Notes: generated by a model from the sequence alone, not told the origin. Positions 42,889 to 52,042 are shown, numbered from the stretch's first letter. The stretch is 64,000 nucleotides of DNA from Oceanimonas sp052119705 (GCF_052119705.1 NZ_JBGQOP010000004.1:101003-165002); one strand, 5' to 3'. Translations and numbers: made by a program.

Positions 42889-43770
42889 ATGAAAAAACTG
42901 ACTACTCTGCTTTCTGTTGCCCTGCTCGGTGCCACCATGAGTAGCGGCGCCTATGCCAAAGATACCCTAGCGCTGGTGATTTCTACCCTGAACAATCCGT
43001 TCTTTGTGACCATGAAAGAAGGCGCCGAGCAAAAAGCCGCCGAGCTGGGTTACGATCTGATTGTGCTGGACTCGCAAAATGATCCCTCCAAAGAACTGTC
43101 GAACGTGGAAGACCTTAGCGTGCGCGGTGCCAAGGTATTGCTGATTAACCCCACCGACTCCGATGCGGTGACCAATGCCATTCGCCTGGCCAACCGCGCC
43201 AAGCTGCCGGTTCTCACCCTGGATCGCGCCGCCAGCCGCGGTGATGTGGTGTCGCACATTGCCTCCGATAACGTGGCCGGAGGCCTGATGGCCGGTGACT
43301 TTATTGCCGAGCAAGTGGGTGAAAATGCCAAGGTCATTCAGCTGGAAGGCATTGCCGGCACCAGCGCTGCCCGCGAGCGCGGTGAAGGCTTCAAGCAGGC
43401 GATTGCCAAGCACGGCTTTGAACTGCTGGCCAGCCAACCGGCAGACTTTGACCGCACCAAGGGTCTGAACGTGATGGAAAACCTGCTGGCCGGTAATGCC
43501 GGCGTACAGGCGGTATTTGCCCAGAACGACGAAATGGCGCTGGGTGCCCTGCGAGCGCTGCAGGCCGCCAATAAAAAAGACGTGCTGCTGGTAGGCTTTG
43601 ATGGCACCCAGGACGGCATTAAGGCAGTAGAAGGCGGACGCCTGTCGGCCACCATCGCCCAACAGCCCGACCAGATTGGGGCCATTGCCGTAGCAACTGC
43701 CGACAAAATCCTGAAAGGCGAAACCGTAGAGCAGCATATTCCCGTGCCACTGCAAGTGATCAGCAAGTAA
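42889..43770 (+). CDS. rbsB: Ribose-binding periplasmic protein
   Basis: A 293-residue type I periplasmic sugar-binding protein. The signal peptide ends GAYAKD. Ribose-pocket motifs are STLNNPFFV, DSQNDPSKE, INPTDSDAV, LDRAAS, AGTSAARERGEGFKQ and AQNDEMALGALRAL. It has its own ribosome-binding site after the 185-base spacer from rbsC, consistent with separate control of its amount. Confidence 0.96.
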   Translation: MKKLTTLLSVALLGATMSSGAYAKDTLALVISTLNNPFFVTMKEGAEQKAAELGYDLIVLDSQNDPSKELSNVEDLSVRGAKVLLINPTDSDAVTNAIRLANRAKLPVLTLDRAASRGDVVSHIASDNVAGGLMAGDFIAEQVGENAKVIQLEGIAGTSAARERGEGFKQAIAKHGFELLASQPADFDRTKGLNVMENLLAGNAGVQAVFAQNDEMALGALRALQAANKKDVLLVGFDGTQDGIKAVEGGRLSATIAQQPDQIGAIAVATADKILKGETVEQHIPVPLQVISK

Positions 43771-43779
43771 GGCAACATC

Positions 43780-44694
43780 ATGACAATAACCGTAGTGGGC
43801 AGTATTAATATCGATCACGTGATCCGCCTGGCGCAGTTTCCGCGCCCGGGCGAAACCCTGACCGGCAGTGATTATCAGATTGTGCCTGGTGGCAAGGGCG
43901 CCAATCAGGCGGTAGCGGCGGCGCGTGCCGGTGCCCAAACGCACTTTATTGCCTGCGTGGGTGACGATGCGCTGGCCAGTACGCTGGTTGAAGGCTTTGT
44001 TGCCGACGGCATCGATACTCAAGCTATCGAGGCGATAAGCGGCGTGAATACCGGCGTGGCATTGATCCAGGTAAATGACGAGGGTGAAAACACCATCTCG
44101 CTGGCCGCCGGCGCCAACGCTCGGCTAACGCCTAAGCAGCTGCAGCGCCATGGTGGCGGACTTGCCTGCGAACAGCTGTTGCTGCAGCTGGAGATTCCCC
44201 TAGAGACCAATATTGCCGCCGCCACTCAGGCCAAGGCACAGGGCGCCAGGGTGGTACTCAACCCGGCACCGGCACAAACCTTGCCCGATACGCTGTTGTC
44301 ACTGGTGGACATGATCACACCAAACGAAACCGAAGCCGAACGGCTGACCGGCATAGTGGTAAGTGATGACGCAGCCGCCGCTCAGGCCGCGGCTGCACTG
44401 CATGCCAAGGGCATCAACACCGTGATCATCACCCTGGGGGCAAGAGGCGTCTGGCTAAGCGAACAGGGTACGCCCGGCCAGTTAATATCGGGCTTCAAGG
44501 TGAATGCCATTGATACCACGGCGGCGGGCGATACCTTTAATGGCGCCCTGCTGGCGGCCCTGCAGCAAAGTCAGCCATTGATGACAGCAGTACGCTTCGC
44601 CCAAGCGGCAGCGGCCTTGTCGGTTACCCGCCATGGGGCACAAACCTCCATTCCTTATCTGGCCGACATTCAGGCTTTGCTGGACGCTCACTAA
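43780..44694 (+). CDS. rbsK: Ribokinase
   Basis: PfkB-family kinase converting D-ribose to ribose 5-phosphate, which rpiA (58678 in this window) can then isomerise. 304 residues; GGKGANQAVAAARAG near the N terminus and the catalytic-base motif DTTAAGDTFNGALLA at the C terminus. It starts nine bases after rbsB. Confidence 0.96.
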   Translation: MTITVVGSINIDHVIRLAQFPRPGETLTGSDYQIVPGGKGANQAVAAARAGAQTHFIACVGDDALASTLVEGFVADGIDTQAIEAISGVNTGVALIQVNDEGENTISLAAGANARLTPKQLQRHGGGLACEQLLLQLEIPLETNIAAATQAKAQGARVVLNPAPAQTLPDTLLSLVDMITPNETEAERLTGIVVSDDAAAAQAAAALHAKGINTVIITLGARGVWLSEQGTPGQLISGFKVNAIDTTAAGDTFNGALLAALQQSQPLMTAVRFAQAAAALSVTRHGAQTSIPYLADIQALLDAH

Positions 44695-44710
44695 TGCGTA
44701 AAAACAAATA

Positions 44711-45712
44711 ATGGCCACCATTAAAGATGTGGCCCGCGAGGCTCAGGTGTCCACCTCTACGGTCAGCCATGTGCTGAATAAAACCCGTTTTGTCAGCCCG
44801 GAAATCACCCTGCGGGTAGAGCGGGCCATTCAGGATCTGCACTATGCGCCCTCTGCCTTGGCGCGCAGTCTGAAGGTCAATGAAACCCGCACCCTCGGCA
44901 TGCTGGTGACCAGCAGTGCCAATCCCTTCTTTGCCGAAGTGGTACAAGGAGTAGAGCAGCGCTGTTTCGAGCTGGGTTACAGCCTGGCGCTGTGCAATAC
45001 CCAGGATGACAAGGCGCGCTTGAACAGCAACATGGAAATGCTGCTGCAAAAGCGGGTCGACGGCATTATTTTAATGTGCACCCAGCTTGAATTGGGAGCC
45101 GGCATCTTTGATCGCTACCCCAATATTCCGCTGGTACTGGCCGACTGGGGACCCCAAGACATAGTCGCGGATATTATTCAGGACGGGGGGCAATTAGGTG
45201 GTCAATTGGCTACCGAGCATTTAATTGCTCTTGGTCATCGCCATATTGGCTGCATTACCGGCCCTGGAGGCAAACGGGCAGCAGACGAGCGACTGGCGGG
45301 CTTTAAAGCCGCCATGAACTATGCCGGGTTAACGGTGCGAGATGAGTGGATCTGTGAAGGTGACTTTGAGCTGGCCGGTGGCAACAGCGCCATGAACGCC
45401 CTGCTGAGTTTGCCCGAACAACCCACGGCGGTGTTTATTGCCAACGACATGATGGCCATGGGGGCCTTGCGCGCCCTGGCCGATGCAGGGATAAATGTGC
45501 CTGAGCAAATGTCGATTGTCGGCTACGACAATATCGAACTGGCGCATTATCTGGTGCCGGCGCTCACCAGCGTCGAGCAGCCCAAGGCCGGCATGGGCGC
45601 CCTGGCCGTGGACACCCTGCTCACTCGCATCAAAAACCCGGACAGTTCAAGGCGGGTACTTACCCTCACCCCCGAATTAATTGTCAGAGACAGTAGCCAA
45701 GCCTTAGCCTGA
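44711..45712 (+). CDS. rbsR: LacI-family ribose operon repressor
   Basis: A 333-residue repressor: N-terminal helix-turn-helix and hinge (MATIKDVAREAQVSTSTVSH, then APSALARSLK) and a periplasmic-binding-protein-like sensor domain with VDGIILMCTQ and GYDNIELAHYLVPALTSV. Last gene of the operon; it should bind the palindromes before rbsD and release them on ribose. The composition shift of the operon ends about here. Confidence 0.95.
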   Translation: MATIKDVAREAQVSTSTVSHVLNKTRFVSPEITLRVERAIQDLHYAPSALARSLKVNETRTLGMLVTSSANPFFAEVVQGVEQRCFELGYSLALCNTQDDKARLNSNMEMLLQKRVDGIILMCTQLELGAGIFDRYPNIPLVLADWGPQDIVADIIQDGGQLGGQLATEHLIALGHRHIGCITGPGGKRAADERLAGFKAAMNYAGLTVRDEWICEGDFELAGGNSAMNALLSLPEQPTAVFIANDMMAMGALRALADAGINVPEQMSIVGYDNIELAHYLVPALTSVEQPKAGMGALAVDTLLTRIKNPDSSRRVLTLTPELIVRDSSQALA

Positions 45713-45920
45713 GGTTAATGTTTATCTTGATGTGGGTCTTGGTATGAATATTGAAAGTGCGGCGTAGTTAATATCCGCGGGCTGAGCTGATTGTAGAGCA
45801 CAAACTCGTGGGCAATCTCTCACCCACAGCCTGTTTGCTCACGGCAAATGCGCAATGTTTTGCCAGCCGTGCCGGCTGTGGGTAAACTAAGCGCATATTT
45901 GTTGCTTGGATTACTGTCTT

Positions 45921-46469
45921 ATGAAACAGCTCGCTGAATTTCTGCCTCTGATCATCTTCTTTGTGGTCTACAAAACCGTCGATATCTATGCGGCAACCGG
46001 CGCCTTGATGGCCGCAACCTGTATTCAAATGCTGGTGTTTTGGATTAAAAATAAAAAATTAGAAAAGATGCATCTGATCACCTTAGTCTTGGTGCTGTTT
46101 TTTGGCGGCTTGACCATGTTTTTTCAAGACGATGCTTTCATCAAATGGAAAGTCACCGCCGTGAACGCGCTGTTTGCCATCGGCTTACTGGTGAGTCGCT
46201 ATGGCTTCCAGAAAAATCTGATCAAGCAAATGCTCGGCAAAGAAATGACGCTGCCCGATGCCATTTGGGATAAAGCGAATGTTGCTTGGGCGCTATTTTT
46301 TGTCATCTGTGGCGGGCTCAACGTCTATGTGGCCTTCAATATGCCCCAAGAAGTATGGGTTAACTTTAAGGTGTTTGGGCTGCTTGGCATGACACTGCTG
46401 TTTACCTTTGCCACCGCCATTTACTTGTACCGCCAGCAGCAAGCGCTAGAAAACAAACCACAAATTTAG
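45921..46469 (+). CDS. yciB: Septation protein A (YciB family)
   Basis: A 182-residue inner-membrane protein with five hydrophobic helices, starting MKQLAEFLPLIIFFVVYK. The conserved GLTMFFQDDAFIKWKVT and WALFFVICGGLNVYVAF blocks match YciB/IspZ, which affects envelope integrity and cell division. An in-frame TTG lies 15 bases upstream but adds no family residues. Followed by yciI, as expected for this region. Confidence 0.95.
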   Translation: MKQLAEFLPLIIFFVVYKTVDIYAATGALMAATCIQMLVFWIKNKKLEKMHLITLVLVLFFGGLTMFFQDDAFIKWKVTAVNALFAIGLLVSRYGFQKNLIKQMLGKEMTLPDAIWDKANVAWALFFVICGGLNVYVAFNMPQEVWVNFKVFGLLGMTLLFTFATAIYLYRQQQALENKPQI

Positions 46470-46550
46470 TCTTAACTCCCATTATCAGGCTGCATATAGC
46501 CTGTTTCACGCTCATGCAAATCATGCAATCAAACAAGATAAGGACGCTTT

Positions 46551-46850
46551 ATGTGGTATGTGATTTTTGCTCAGGACAATCCCAACAGTTTAGCGCTGCG
46601 TCAAAGTGCTCGCCCTGCGCACTTAGGTCGTTTGCAAGCCCTCGCCGCTGAAGGTCGTTTACTGGTGGCAGGCCCTAATCCCGCCATAGATGCGGAAGAC
46701 CCAGCAGATGCAGGCTTTACCGGCAGTACCGTCATTGCCGAGTTTAGCTCACTGGACGTCGCCCAAGCCTGGGCGGATGCAGACCCCTATGTGGCGGCGG
46801 GTGTGTATGCCTCTGTTATCGTAAAACCGTTCAAGAAAGTACTGCCTTAA
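46551..46850 (+). CDS. yciI: YciI-like protein
   Basis: A 99-residue ferredoxin-fold protein (MWYVIFAQDNPNSL, RPAHLGRLQAL, AWADADPYVAAGVY). The conserved His and Asp positions resemble YCII domains whose function is unknown in most bacteria. AAGGA precedes the start. A terminator follows at once. Confidence 0.93.
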   Translation: MWYVIFAQDNPNSLALRQSARPAHLGRLQALAAEGRLLVAGPNPAIDAEDPADAGFTGSTVIAEFSSLDVAQAWADADPYVAAGVYASVIVKPFKKVLP

Positions 46851-46881
46851 CTTATCGTTTGTTAACCATCTGTACTCTTGC

Positions 46882-46906
46882 AAAACCGGCTTAGGCCGGT
46901 TTTTTG
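46882..46906 (+). terminator. Terminator after yciI
   Basis: A 9-bp stem (aaaaccggc / gccggtttt) with a 3-base loop followed by a T-run. Confidence 0.93.
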
Positions 46907-47094
46907 TTTTACAGTTACCACCTTACTCAGTGTTTAACTACTGTAGCTAGCCCATAATTCATCGATTTATCTTGTTGCTGACTTTTGTTTAGCCCCACCT
47001 TGCAGCTCATTTATTGGCCAAATCTGGATTTATAGACAAGGCTTCAAGGTGTCCAAAGGACAAATAACACTAACTTCATCAAGGAGTGATGAAC

Positions 47095-47439
47095 ATGAAC
47101 AAAACACTAGCAGCCAGTATACTCATGAGCTTATTAGCCCTATCCAGCCCCACTTTCGCCCAATCATCACAGAGTGCGAGCCCGCCTAAAGCAACAGCAT
47201 CAAAATCCGCCAGCAGCCAAGCACAAGCGAGTCCCAGCGCCGTGGTCACCAGTATTAATATCAATACTGCCACCGCAGAACAACTCACTCTGCTCAGTGG
47301 CATAGGTGCCAATAAAGCGGCGTCTATCATAGCTTACCGAGAACAAAACGGCCCTTTTGCATCGGTTGAAGACTTAACCAAAGTGAGTGGCATAGGACCT
47401 GCCACCATCGAAAAGAATCGCCATCTACTCAGCAATTAA
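47095..47439 (+). CDS. ComEA-like helix-hairpin-helix protein
   Basis: A 114-residue secreted protein: signal peptide ending TFAQ, a Ser/Ala/Lys-rich linker, and a C-terminal DNA-binding helix-hairpin-helix pair (ININTATAEQLTLLSGIG, then LTKVSGIGPATIEKN). AAGGAG lies eight bases before the ATG at 47095. ComEA binds incoming DNA in the periplasm of naturally competent bacteria, but short HhH proteins of this kind (E. coli YbaV) are widespread; competence is not proven. Confidence 0.9.
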   Translation: MNKTLAASILMSLLALSSPTFAQSSQSASPPKATASKSASSQAQASPSAVVTSININTATAEQLTLLSGIGANKAASIIAYREQNGPFASVEDLTKVSGIGPATIEKNRHLLSN

Positions 47440-47573
47440 ACGCTCGGTCAATAAAACAGCATGACCGTATTGGTATTAAAAAAGACACACTGCCATGCAC
47501 AGACTGTCTTGGCCCTCTCATCTGGTGGAGAGGGCCGCAATTGGTTATCATGCGTTCCCTTATATTATATTAG

Positions 47574-48536
47574 ATGGTGCCCATGCCTTCCCGTCCGCCC
47601 AAAAATACACCATATATCCCCACTCCGATTAAAAATGAACAACCCAGAGCGATCCGTAAAGCCGTGATCCCTGTGGCAGGCCTTGGCACGCGTATGCTGC
47701 CGGCCACCAAAGCCATTCCAAAAGAAATGCTGCCGGTGGTAGACAAGCCGTTAATCCAATATGTGGTCAATGAAGCGGTACGCGCGGGCATTAAAGAAAT
47801 CATTCTGGTAACACACGCCAGTAAAAATTCTATCGAAAACCATTTTGATACCAGTTTTGAATTAGAAGCCACACTGGAAAAGCGCGTAAAACGCCAGCTT
47901 TTGGAGGAAGTAAAACGTATTTGTCCGCCCGATGTGACCATAATGCACGTTCGCCAAGGCGAAGCTAAGGGCTTGGGCCATGCTATTTTGTGCGCGCGAC
48001 CGTTAGTGGGCGATGCGCCTTTTGCTATTTTACTGCCCGATGTTTTGATTGATGATGCCAGCTGCGATTTAGCCAAAGATAACTTGGCCGCCATGATCCA
48101 AGCCTTTAGTGATACCGGACACAGTCAGATTTTGGTGGAGCCAGTAGCCCCCCAGCAAGTGGATCAGTTTGGTATTGTCGATATTGGTGACTCTCCATTG
48201 GCGCATGGCGAGTCGGCGGCGATTCAAGCCATGATTGAAAAACCCAATCGCGACGAGGCACCGTCCAATTTAGCCGTGGTTGGCCGTTATGTGCTATCTG
48301 CAGATATTTGGCCACTGTTAAGCAAAACCCCCTTGGGCAAAGGCGATGAAATTCAATTGACTGATACCATTGCCATGCTGATGGAGCAAGAGCCAGTGGC
48401 TGCTCATCACATCACGGGTAAGAGTCATGACTGCGGCAATAAATTAGGGCTAATGATGGCTAACATTGAGTACGGCTTACGTCACAGTGAGATAGGCGAA
48501 GACTTAAGTCATTACTTAAAACAACTTAAATTCTAA
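47574..48536 (+). CDS. galU: UTP--glucose-1-phosphate uridylyltransferase
   Basis: Makes UDP-glucose for polysaccharide and glycolipid synthesis. 320 residues; nucleotide-binding PVAGLGTRMLPATKAIPKEMLP, VVDKPLIQYVV, QGEAKGLGHAILCA and LLPDVLIDD. The first about 25 residues are variable and no ribosome-binding site is obvious, so the start (47574 or the ATG at 47583) is uncertain. Confidence 0.93.
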   Translation: MVPMPSRPPKNTPYIPTPIKNEQPRAIRKAVIPVAGLGTRMLPATKAIPKEMLPVVDKPLIQYVVNEAVRAGIKEIILVTHASKNSIENHFDTSFELEATLEKRVKRQLLEEVKRICPPDVTIMHVRQGEAKGLGHAILCARPLVGDAPFAILLPDVLIDDASCDLAKDNLAAMIQAFSDTGHSQILVEPVAPQQVDQFGIVDIGDSPLAHGESAAIQAMIEKPNRDEAPSNLAVVGRYVLSADIWPLLSKTPLGKGDEIQLTDTIAMLMEQEPVAAHHITGKSHDCGNKLGLMMANIEYGLRHSEIGEDLSHYLKQLKF

Positions 48537-48622
48537 CAACTTGCGAGTTAGCGCAGCCAGTCAAAGCTGAACCTGATTACGTATGAACCTCAGCCATAAT
48601 GCACCCTGTTGCGGTTTGTTCT

Positions 48623-48725
48623 TTGTAGCAGCCAATTTATTCGGCTGGCCAGCTTTGCTGGCTGTTACTGAGGTTTAGATTTAGACCAAAACACCAAACC
48701 GGGCCGAATAAATTGGCCCCTACAA
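48623..48725. repeat. 103-bp inverted-repeat element (MITE/REP-like)
   Basis: The ends ttgtagcagccaatttattcggc and its near-perfect inverse (ending cccctacaa) are about 24 bp each, with only two mismatches, and enclose about 55 bases including a small ccagc/gctgg hairpin. An aaaacaccaaac phrase occurs inside and again at 48727. It lies in the 616-base galU-dnaT gap, where I see no gene; the rest (to 49152) is AT-rich and must contain the dnaT promoter. Confidence 0.7.
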
Positions 48726-49152
48726 GGTCAAAACACCAAACTGAGCCTCATATTCTTTACCGAAGAGGCGGCACCTCCCTGTAACCTATTGAATTAATTG
48801 GTGCTGAACTCACTGAAACATGGCTGATCTTTGTGGGTAATCAGGAAGCTGAATGAGGCGTAAGACTGGCTGCGTAATACCGTTATAGCTAATACTGCTG
48901 ACTTAACAAACATCATAACCCTAAATTTTCCGCCGCTCTTACATTAGCTGTGCACTTAGATCTTATACACAGACTATTCACCGACAAAAATACCGGCGCA
49001 TTTAAATCATAAAATAACCACCACGCCATAAAACAGCCCAATATTGCACAGCTGTTATGAGTTATACTCGGGCTCGCTATACGAAAAGCGTGCAATTTTT
49101 ATATCATCGTTAATCCATTTTATTTGGTACATTTTTTGGTAAGAGTGGCACT

Positions 49153-49839
49153 ATGACTCCGGCAGAATACCAAGCGCTCACATCCCCCACCTTATCCCAC
49201 CCAGCGCGCAGCTTATATCAGCTCTACCTGCAACATCAGGCGTTGGGCGATAAGACGCAGCCTCTCGATTATCCTTTACTGGGCAAGGCATTAACGGTAC
49301 AAGGCAAAGGCGAATATAGCTACCGAGTGACGCCAGCGACGCTCAGTGGCTTAGTGGAGGAGTTAATGGCGGTGGGCTTGCTGAGCTTGCAACATAATCC
49401 GCATCCGCAACATTTTCATGGTGCCGTATTTTCATTGCCTCTCAAGCATCTACAAGGTCTAGCTCCCCTACCGTCACGCCAATTTGCCATGCATGCAGAC
49501 TGGCGGCCAGATCAACAATTTGCCGGTTTAGCCCGCTTATGTGGGCTACTGGACAGCAGCCTAGATGAAATAGAGTTAGGGGAATTTATTGCCTATTGGC
49601 TGGGCCGGCCAGAAGTGTTTGAAAACCAGCACCAATGGATGCTGAAATTAGTGCGTAAGTTAAAAAACCAGCGCAGCATTAAACGCACGCCTGCACCCTC
49701 AAGCGAGAGCAGCTACCAACAGCTACCCACAAAAATTGAGACGGGCCCCAGTAAACGGGCTCAACAAATGATGGCAGAGGCCCAGCGCCTCAACGCGACT
49801 AATCCGGGAGACTGCGAGTCTAATGAAAAAAACCGCTGA
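49153..49839 (+). CDS. DnaT-like primosomal protein
   Basis: A 228-residue protein. Residues about 115-180 match the DnaT C-terminal domain (DWRPDQQFAGLARLCG, LGEFIAYWLGR, HQWMLKLVRKLKNQ), which binds single-stranded DNA and helps DnaC load DnaB. The N-terminal 100 residues look like a winged-helix-type domain rather than E. coli DnaT. It overlaps the DnaC-like gene by 17 bases, so the pair is coupled. Confidence 0.82.
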   Translation: MTPAEYQALTSPTLSHPARSLYQLYLQHQALGDKTQPLDYPLLGKALTVQGKGEYSYRVTPATLSGLVEELMAVGLLSLQHNPHPQHFHGAVFSLPLKHLQGLAPLPSRQFAMHADWRPDQQFAGLARLCGLLDSSLDEIELGEFIAYWLGRPEVFENQHQWMLKLVRKLKNQRSIKRTPAPSSESSYQQLPTKIETGPSKRAQQMMAEAQRLNATNPGDCESNEKNR

Positions 49840-50668
49840 AGAAATTGCCGCCGACCTGAACGAAATTGCCCGTAAGCGCCGTCGGCCCAGACCGGAAAAA
49901 GACTTGTCGCCCACGGCAGTTAAAGGTGATACCCGACAAGTGCTTAGCCAATTACAGCAAAGGCGCGCCAGCGGCACTTTGCCCAGTTATGACTACTTGG
50001 AATTAAAACGCCAGTATGAGCTGCAGGCCAATAAAGATGTGCAGCAAGCCCAAGCGCAAGCCAAACAAAAGCGTACCGAGCGTTTATTAGCCCAAGCGGA
50101 TCTTAATACTGAGTGGGTGTTTGCCAACATGGATCGCGAAGATCCTGTGCTGGGTCATCACATCGACATGGCGCATCACTTTATTAATGCCTTCGATCAT
50201 TGGCAAGAAAAAGGGGGTGCCGCCATCTTAATCTACGGTGATTTTGGCACGGGCAAATCCACTTTAGCTGGCGCCATCGCCCATGAGCTGATTTACCAGC
50301 ATCAAAAATCGGTTATTTTTCAGCAATGGGCGTCAGTGGTGGACAGATTATTTTTTGGGGTGATAGAAGACCAAGAAAGCCGTAACCTCTATCGGCGGGC
50401 ACTGGAAGAGGTAGACTTATTGATCTTAGATGAAGTGGCCGCTAACCGAGCACGGCTTGCTGAAAGTCAATCCAGCTTTTTAGGTCACTTGTTACGTCGC
50501 CGTCGTAATCTCGGCAAGAGTGTAATTATTATCACCAACCATGACCCACAAGCCTTGCACAAAGCCGTGGGCGATTTTTGTTTTGAGGCCATTAAAGCCT
50601 TTCATCCAGTAGATGTGGCATTGCATGGCCCAAGCCGCAGACCCGACATTGGCGATTATCGTAGCTAA
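49823..50668 (+). CDS. DnaC-like helicase-loader ATPase
   Basis: A 281-residue AAA+ protein of the DnaC/IstB type. A charged N-terminal region is followed by Walker A GDFGTGKST, Walker B LLILDEVA, and a SIIITNHDP-like sensor I stretch with C-terminal arginines. Such proteins load the replicative helicase DnaB. The coupled DnaT-like gene argues for a helicase-loading pair rather than a transposase helper. Confidence 0.85.
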   Translation: MKKTAEEIAADLNEIARKRRRPRPEKDLSPTAVKGDTRQVLSQLQQRRASGTLPSYDYLELKRQYELQANKDVQQAQAQAKQKRTERLLAQADLNTEWVFANMDREDPVLGHHIDMAHHFINAFDHWQEKGGAAILIYGDFGTGKSTLAGAIAHELIYQHQKSVIFQQWASVVDRLFFGVIEDQESRNLYRRALEEVDLLILDEVAANRARLAESQSSFLGHLLRRRRNLGKSVIIITNHDPQALHKAVGDFCFEAIKAFHPVDVALHGPSRRPDIGDYRS

Positions 50669-50699
50669 CAGTAAGAGACGATGCAGAGTGAGTGTACGG

Positions 50700-50736
50700 C
50701 GCTACTTTTATTTAAAAACGTAAATAAAGTAGCGCT
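50700..50736. terminator. Bidirectional terminator overlapping the yqjK-like stop
   Basis: A long hairpin pairs gcgctacttttattta with taaataaagtagcgc, between the convergent dnaC-like and yqjK-like genes. The yqjK-like stop codon lies inside the loop side. Confidence 0.8.
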
Positions 50737-50954
50737 AATAAACCTGCACCCAAGATAAATTTATTGCGCACTTTTTTCGGCATATTGGCTAAACGCCACA
50801 CTAAACCGGCCTTAGGTAACTGGCTGACCAAGCCCCAAATATCGTGATCAGACGATTCTTGTTGCCGGCGCAGCTGATTGCTTAGCAACTTTAAGCGCAA
50901 GGCTTCGGCTTTAAGTTGCAATAATTGTTGCTCATCGCGCAGAGATTTATGCAT
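50712..50954 (-). CDS. YqjK-like small membrane-associated protein
   Basis: An 80-residue protein with a helical N terminus rich in Leu, Gln and Arg and a C-terminal hydrophobic segment (ILGAGLLALLYLRF). Third gene after yqjD- and yqjE-like genes on the same strand, the order found in E. coli yqjDEK. Function unknown. Confidence 0.75.
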   Translation of the reverse strand: MHKSLRDEQQLLQLKAEALRLKLLSNQLRRQQESSDHDIWGLVSQLPKAGLVWRLANMPKKVRNKFILGAGLLALLYLRF

Positions 50955-50957
50955 GGC

Positions 50958-51356
50958 CTACTCCTTTAAAGACCAATCGGCCATGGTCTTTTTACCTTGA
51001 ACATAAGCAACATCTTCTTGTAGCTCATGGAGCGTTTGTGCAAAAAATCGTCGTTGCCCAGCTAGGTTTTGACCTATAGACCAAAATATGCCCAGCATGA
51101 CTAAGAAGAGAACGGCAGATAACGAGAAAAACACCCAGACTTTGATCTGTGCACTTAAAATAACATTTAAACCAAATAGCAAACTAACATAAGACATAAA
51201 AAATAGCATAACTGACATTAATGCTAATATGCCTAAGCGCACCATACGCTCTTTTTGAGCAACGAATTCAATGCGAGCTAAATTAAAGCGCACGAACAAC
51301 AGCTCGCTAATGGTATGTAATAGCTCCTTTAAGGAATTGATTTGGCCACTCATCAA
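50958..51356 (-). CDS. YqjE-like phage-holin-family membrane protein
   Basis: A 132-residue protein with two central membrane helices (LGILALMSVMLFFMSYVSLL and VWVFFSLSAVLFLVMLGIF) between charged ends, matching the holin-superfamily-6/YqjE family. These are chromosomal membrane proteins, not phage lysis genes. Three bases separate it from yqjK. Confidence 0.85.
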   Translation of the reverse strand: MMSGQINSLKELLHTISELLFVRFNLARIEFVAQKERMVRLGILALMSVMLFFMSYVSLLFGLNVILSAQIKVWVFFSLSAVLFLVMLGIFWSIGQNLAGQRRFFAQTLHELQEDVAYVQGKKTMADWSLKE

Positions 51357-51510
51357 GACACCATCCTTTGCATAGCCTTTATTTAATATGGCTTAGATGG
51401 CGAGATAAATGTCATCTAAGCGCGAGCAAGGCTGTATTACGTAATTTTTATTAACTAATAAAGTCGGCGACATATACTAAGCGCCGACTTGATGGCAGTG
51501 AGGCTATTAA

Positions 51511-51828
51511 TTAACGGCCGCAACGGCTTAAAAAGGCACCTAATACCAACCCAACTAAGGCGGCAACGCCCATGGCGTGATAGGGTTTTTCATAGATCAA
51601 GTCGTTGGTAGTGGCGGCTGCTTGACGAGTTCGATCTAACACGGTGCCTTCAAGTTCCGCATATTGCTGTTGGGCCTTAGCGAGCTGTGACTTTAATTTT
51701 TCTTTTAATGCTTTACCTTCCTGAGTGCCATCATCAACGGCTGCCTTGTACAGAGCTTCGGCATCTTTAAGCACCTGTTTTACGTCATCCATTAATACTG
51801 CTTTTTTTGCTTCATATTTCTGGCTCAT
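51511..51828 (-). CDS. ElaB/YqjD family ribosome-tethering membrane protein (DUF883)
   Basis: A 105-residue protein starting MSQKYEAKK with AGGAGG five bases upstream; open codons further upstream are not family-like. A soluble helical domain (DVKQVLKDAEALYKAAVDD) is followed by YEKPYHAMGVAALVGLVLGAFLSRCGR, the DUF883 C-terminal membrane helix with Arg end. E. coli YqjD and ElaB bind stationary-phase ribosomes to the membrane. Confidence 0.92.
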   Translation of the reverse strand: MSQKYEAKKAVLMDDVKQVLKDAEALYKAAVDDGTQEGKALKEKLKSQLAKAQQQYAELEGTVLDRTRQAAATTNDLIYEKPYHAMGVAALVGLVLGAFLSRCGR

Positions 51829-51970
51829 AGGGCCTCCTGATGGTGAAAAGAAAATCAGTGTTAATATCGATTGTCGCTCATTTACCTTATCCACTAACGG
51901 CGCTATTAGCCAGCTCGTTAAGAAAATAAGTGCATTAACTATGACTGTTTCTGTCTTAAGCAAATAAAAG

Positions 51971-51996
51971 AAAAAGGGCTTGTTTAGCAAGCCCTT
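51971..51996 (-). terminator. Terminator after the outer-membrane barrel gene
   Basis: Read on the minus strand, agggcttg / caagccct with a 5-base loop is followed by five T residues. Confidence 0.9.
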
Positions 51997-52042
51997 GGTC
52001 AAGGTTCATATAAATATAATGCGCTACATAAAGATAGAGTGC

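Noticed and set aside
42967..44022. 351-codon minus-strand open frame across rbsB-rbsK, and similar antisense frames at 40140-40976 and 41028-41738
   Set aside because: They lie wholly opposite well-supported rbs genes, show no domains, and arise from the high G+C third positions of the operon.
49823..50668. IstB-type transposition helper
   Set aside because: No IstA transposase or IS ends nearby; the coupled DnaT-like gene favours replication loading.
50958..51356. Possible prophage holin
   Set aside because: It belongs to the chromosomal yqjDEK-type set; no other phage genes are near.
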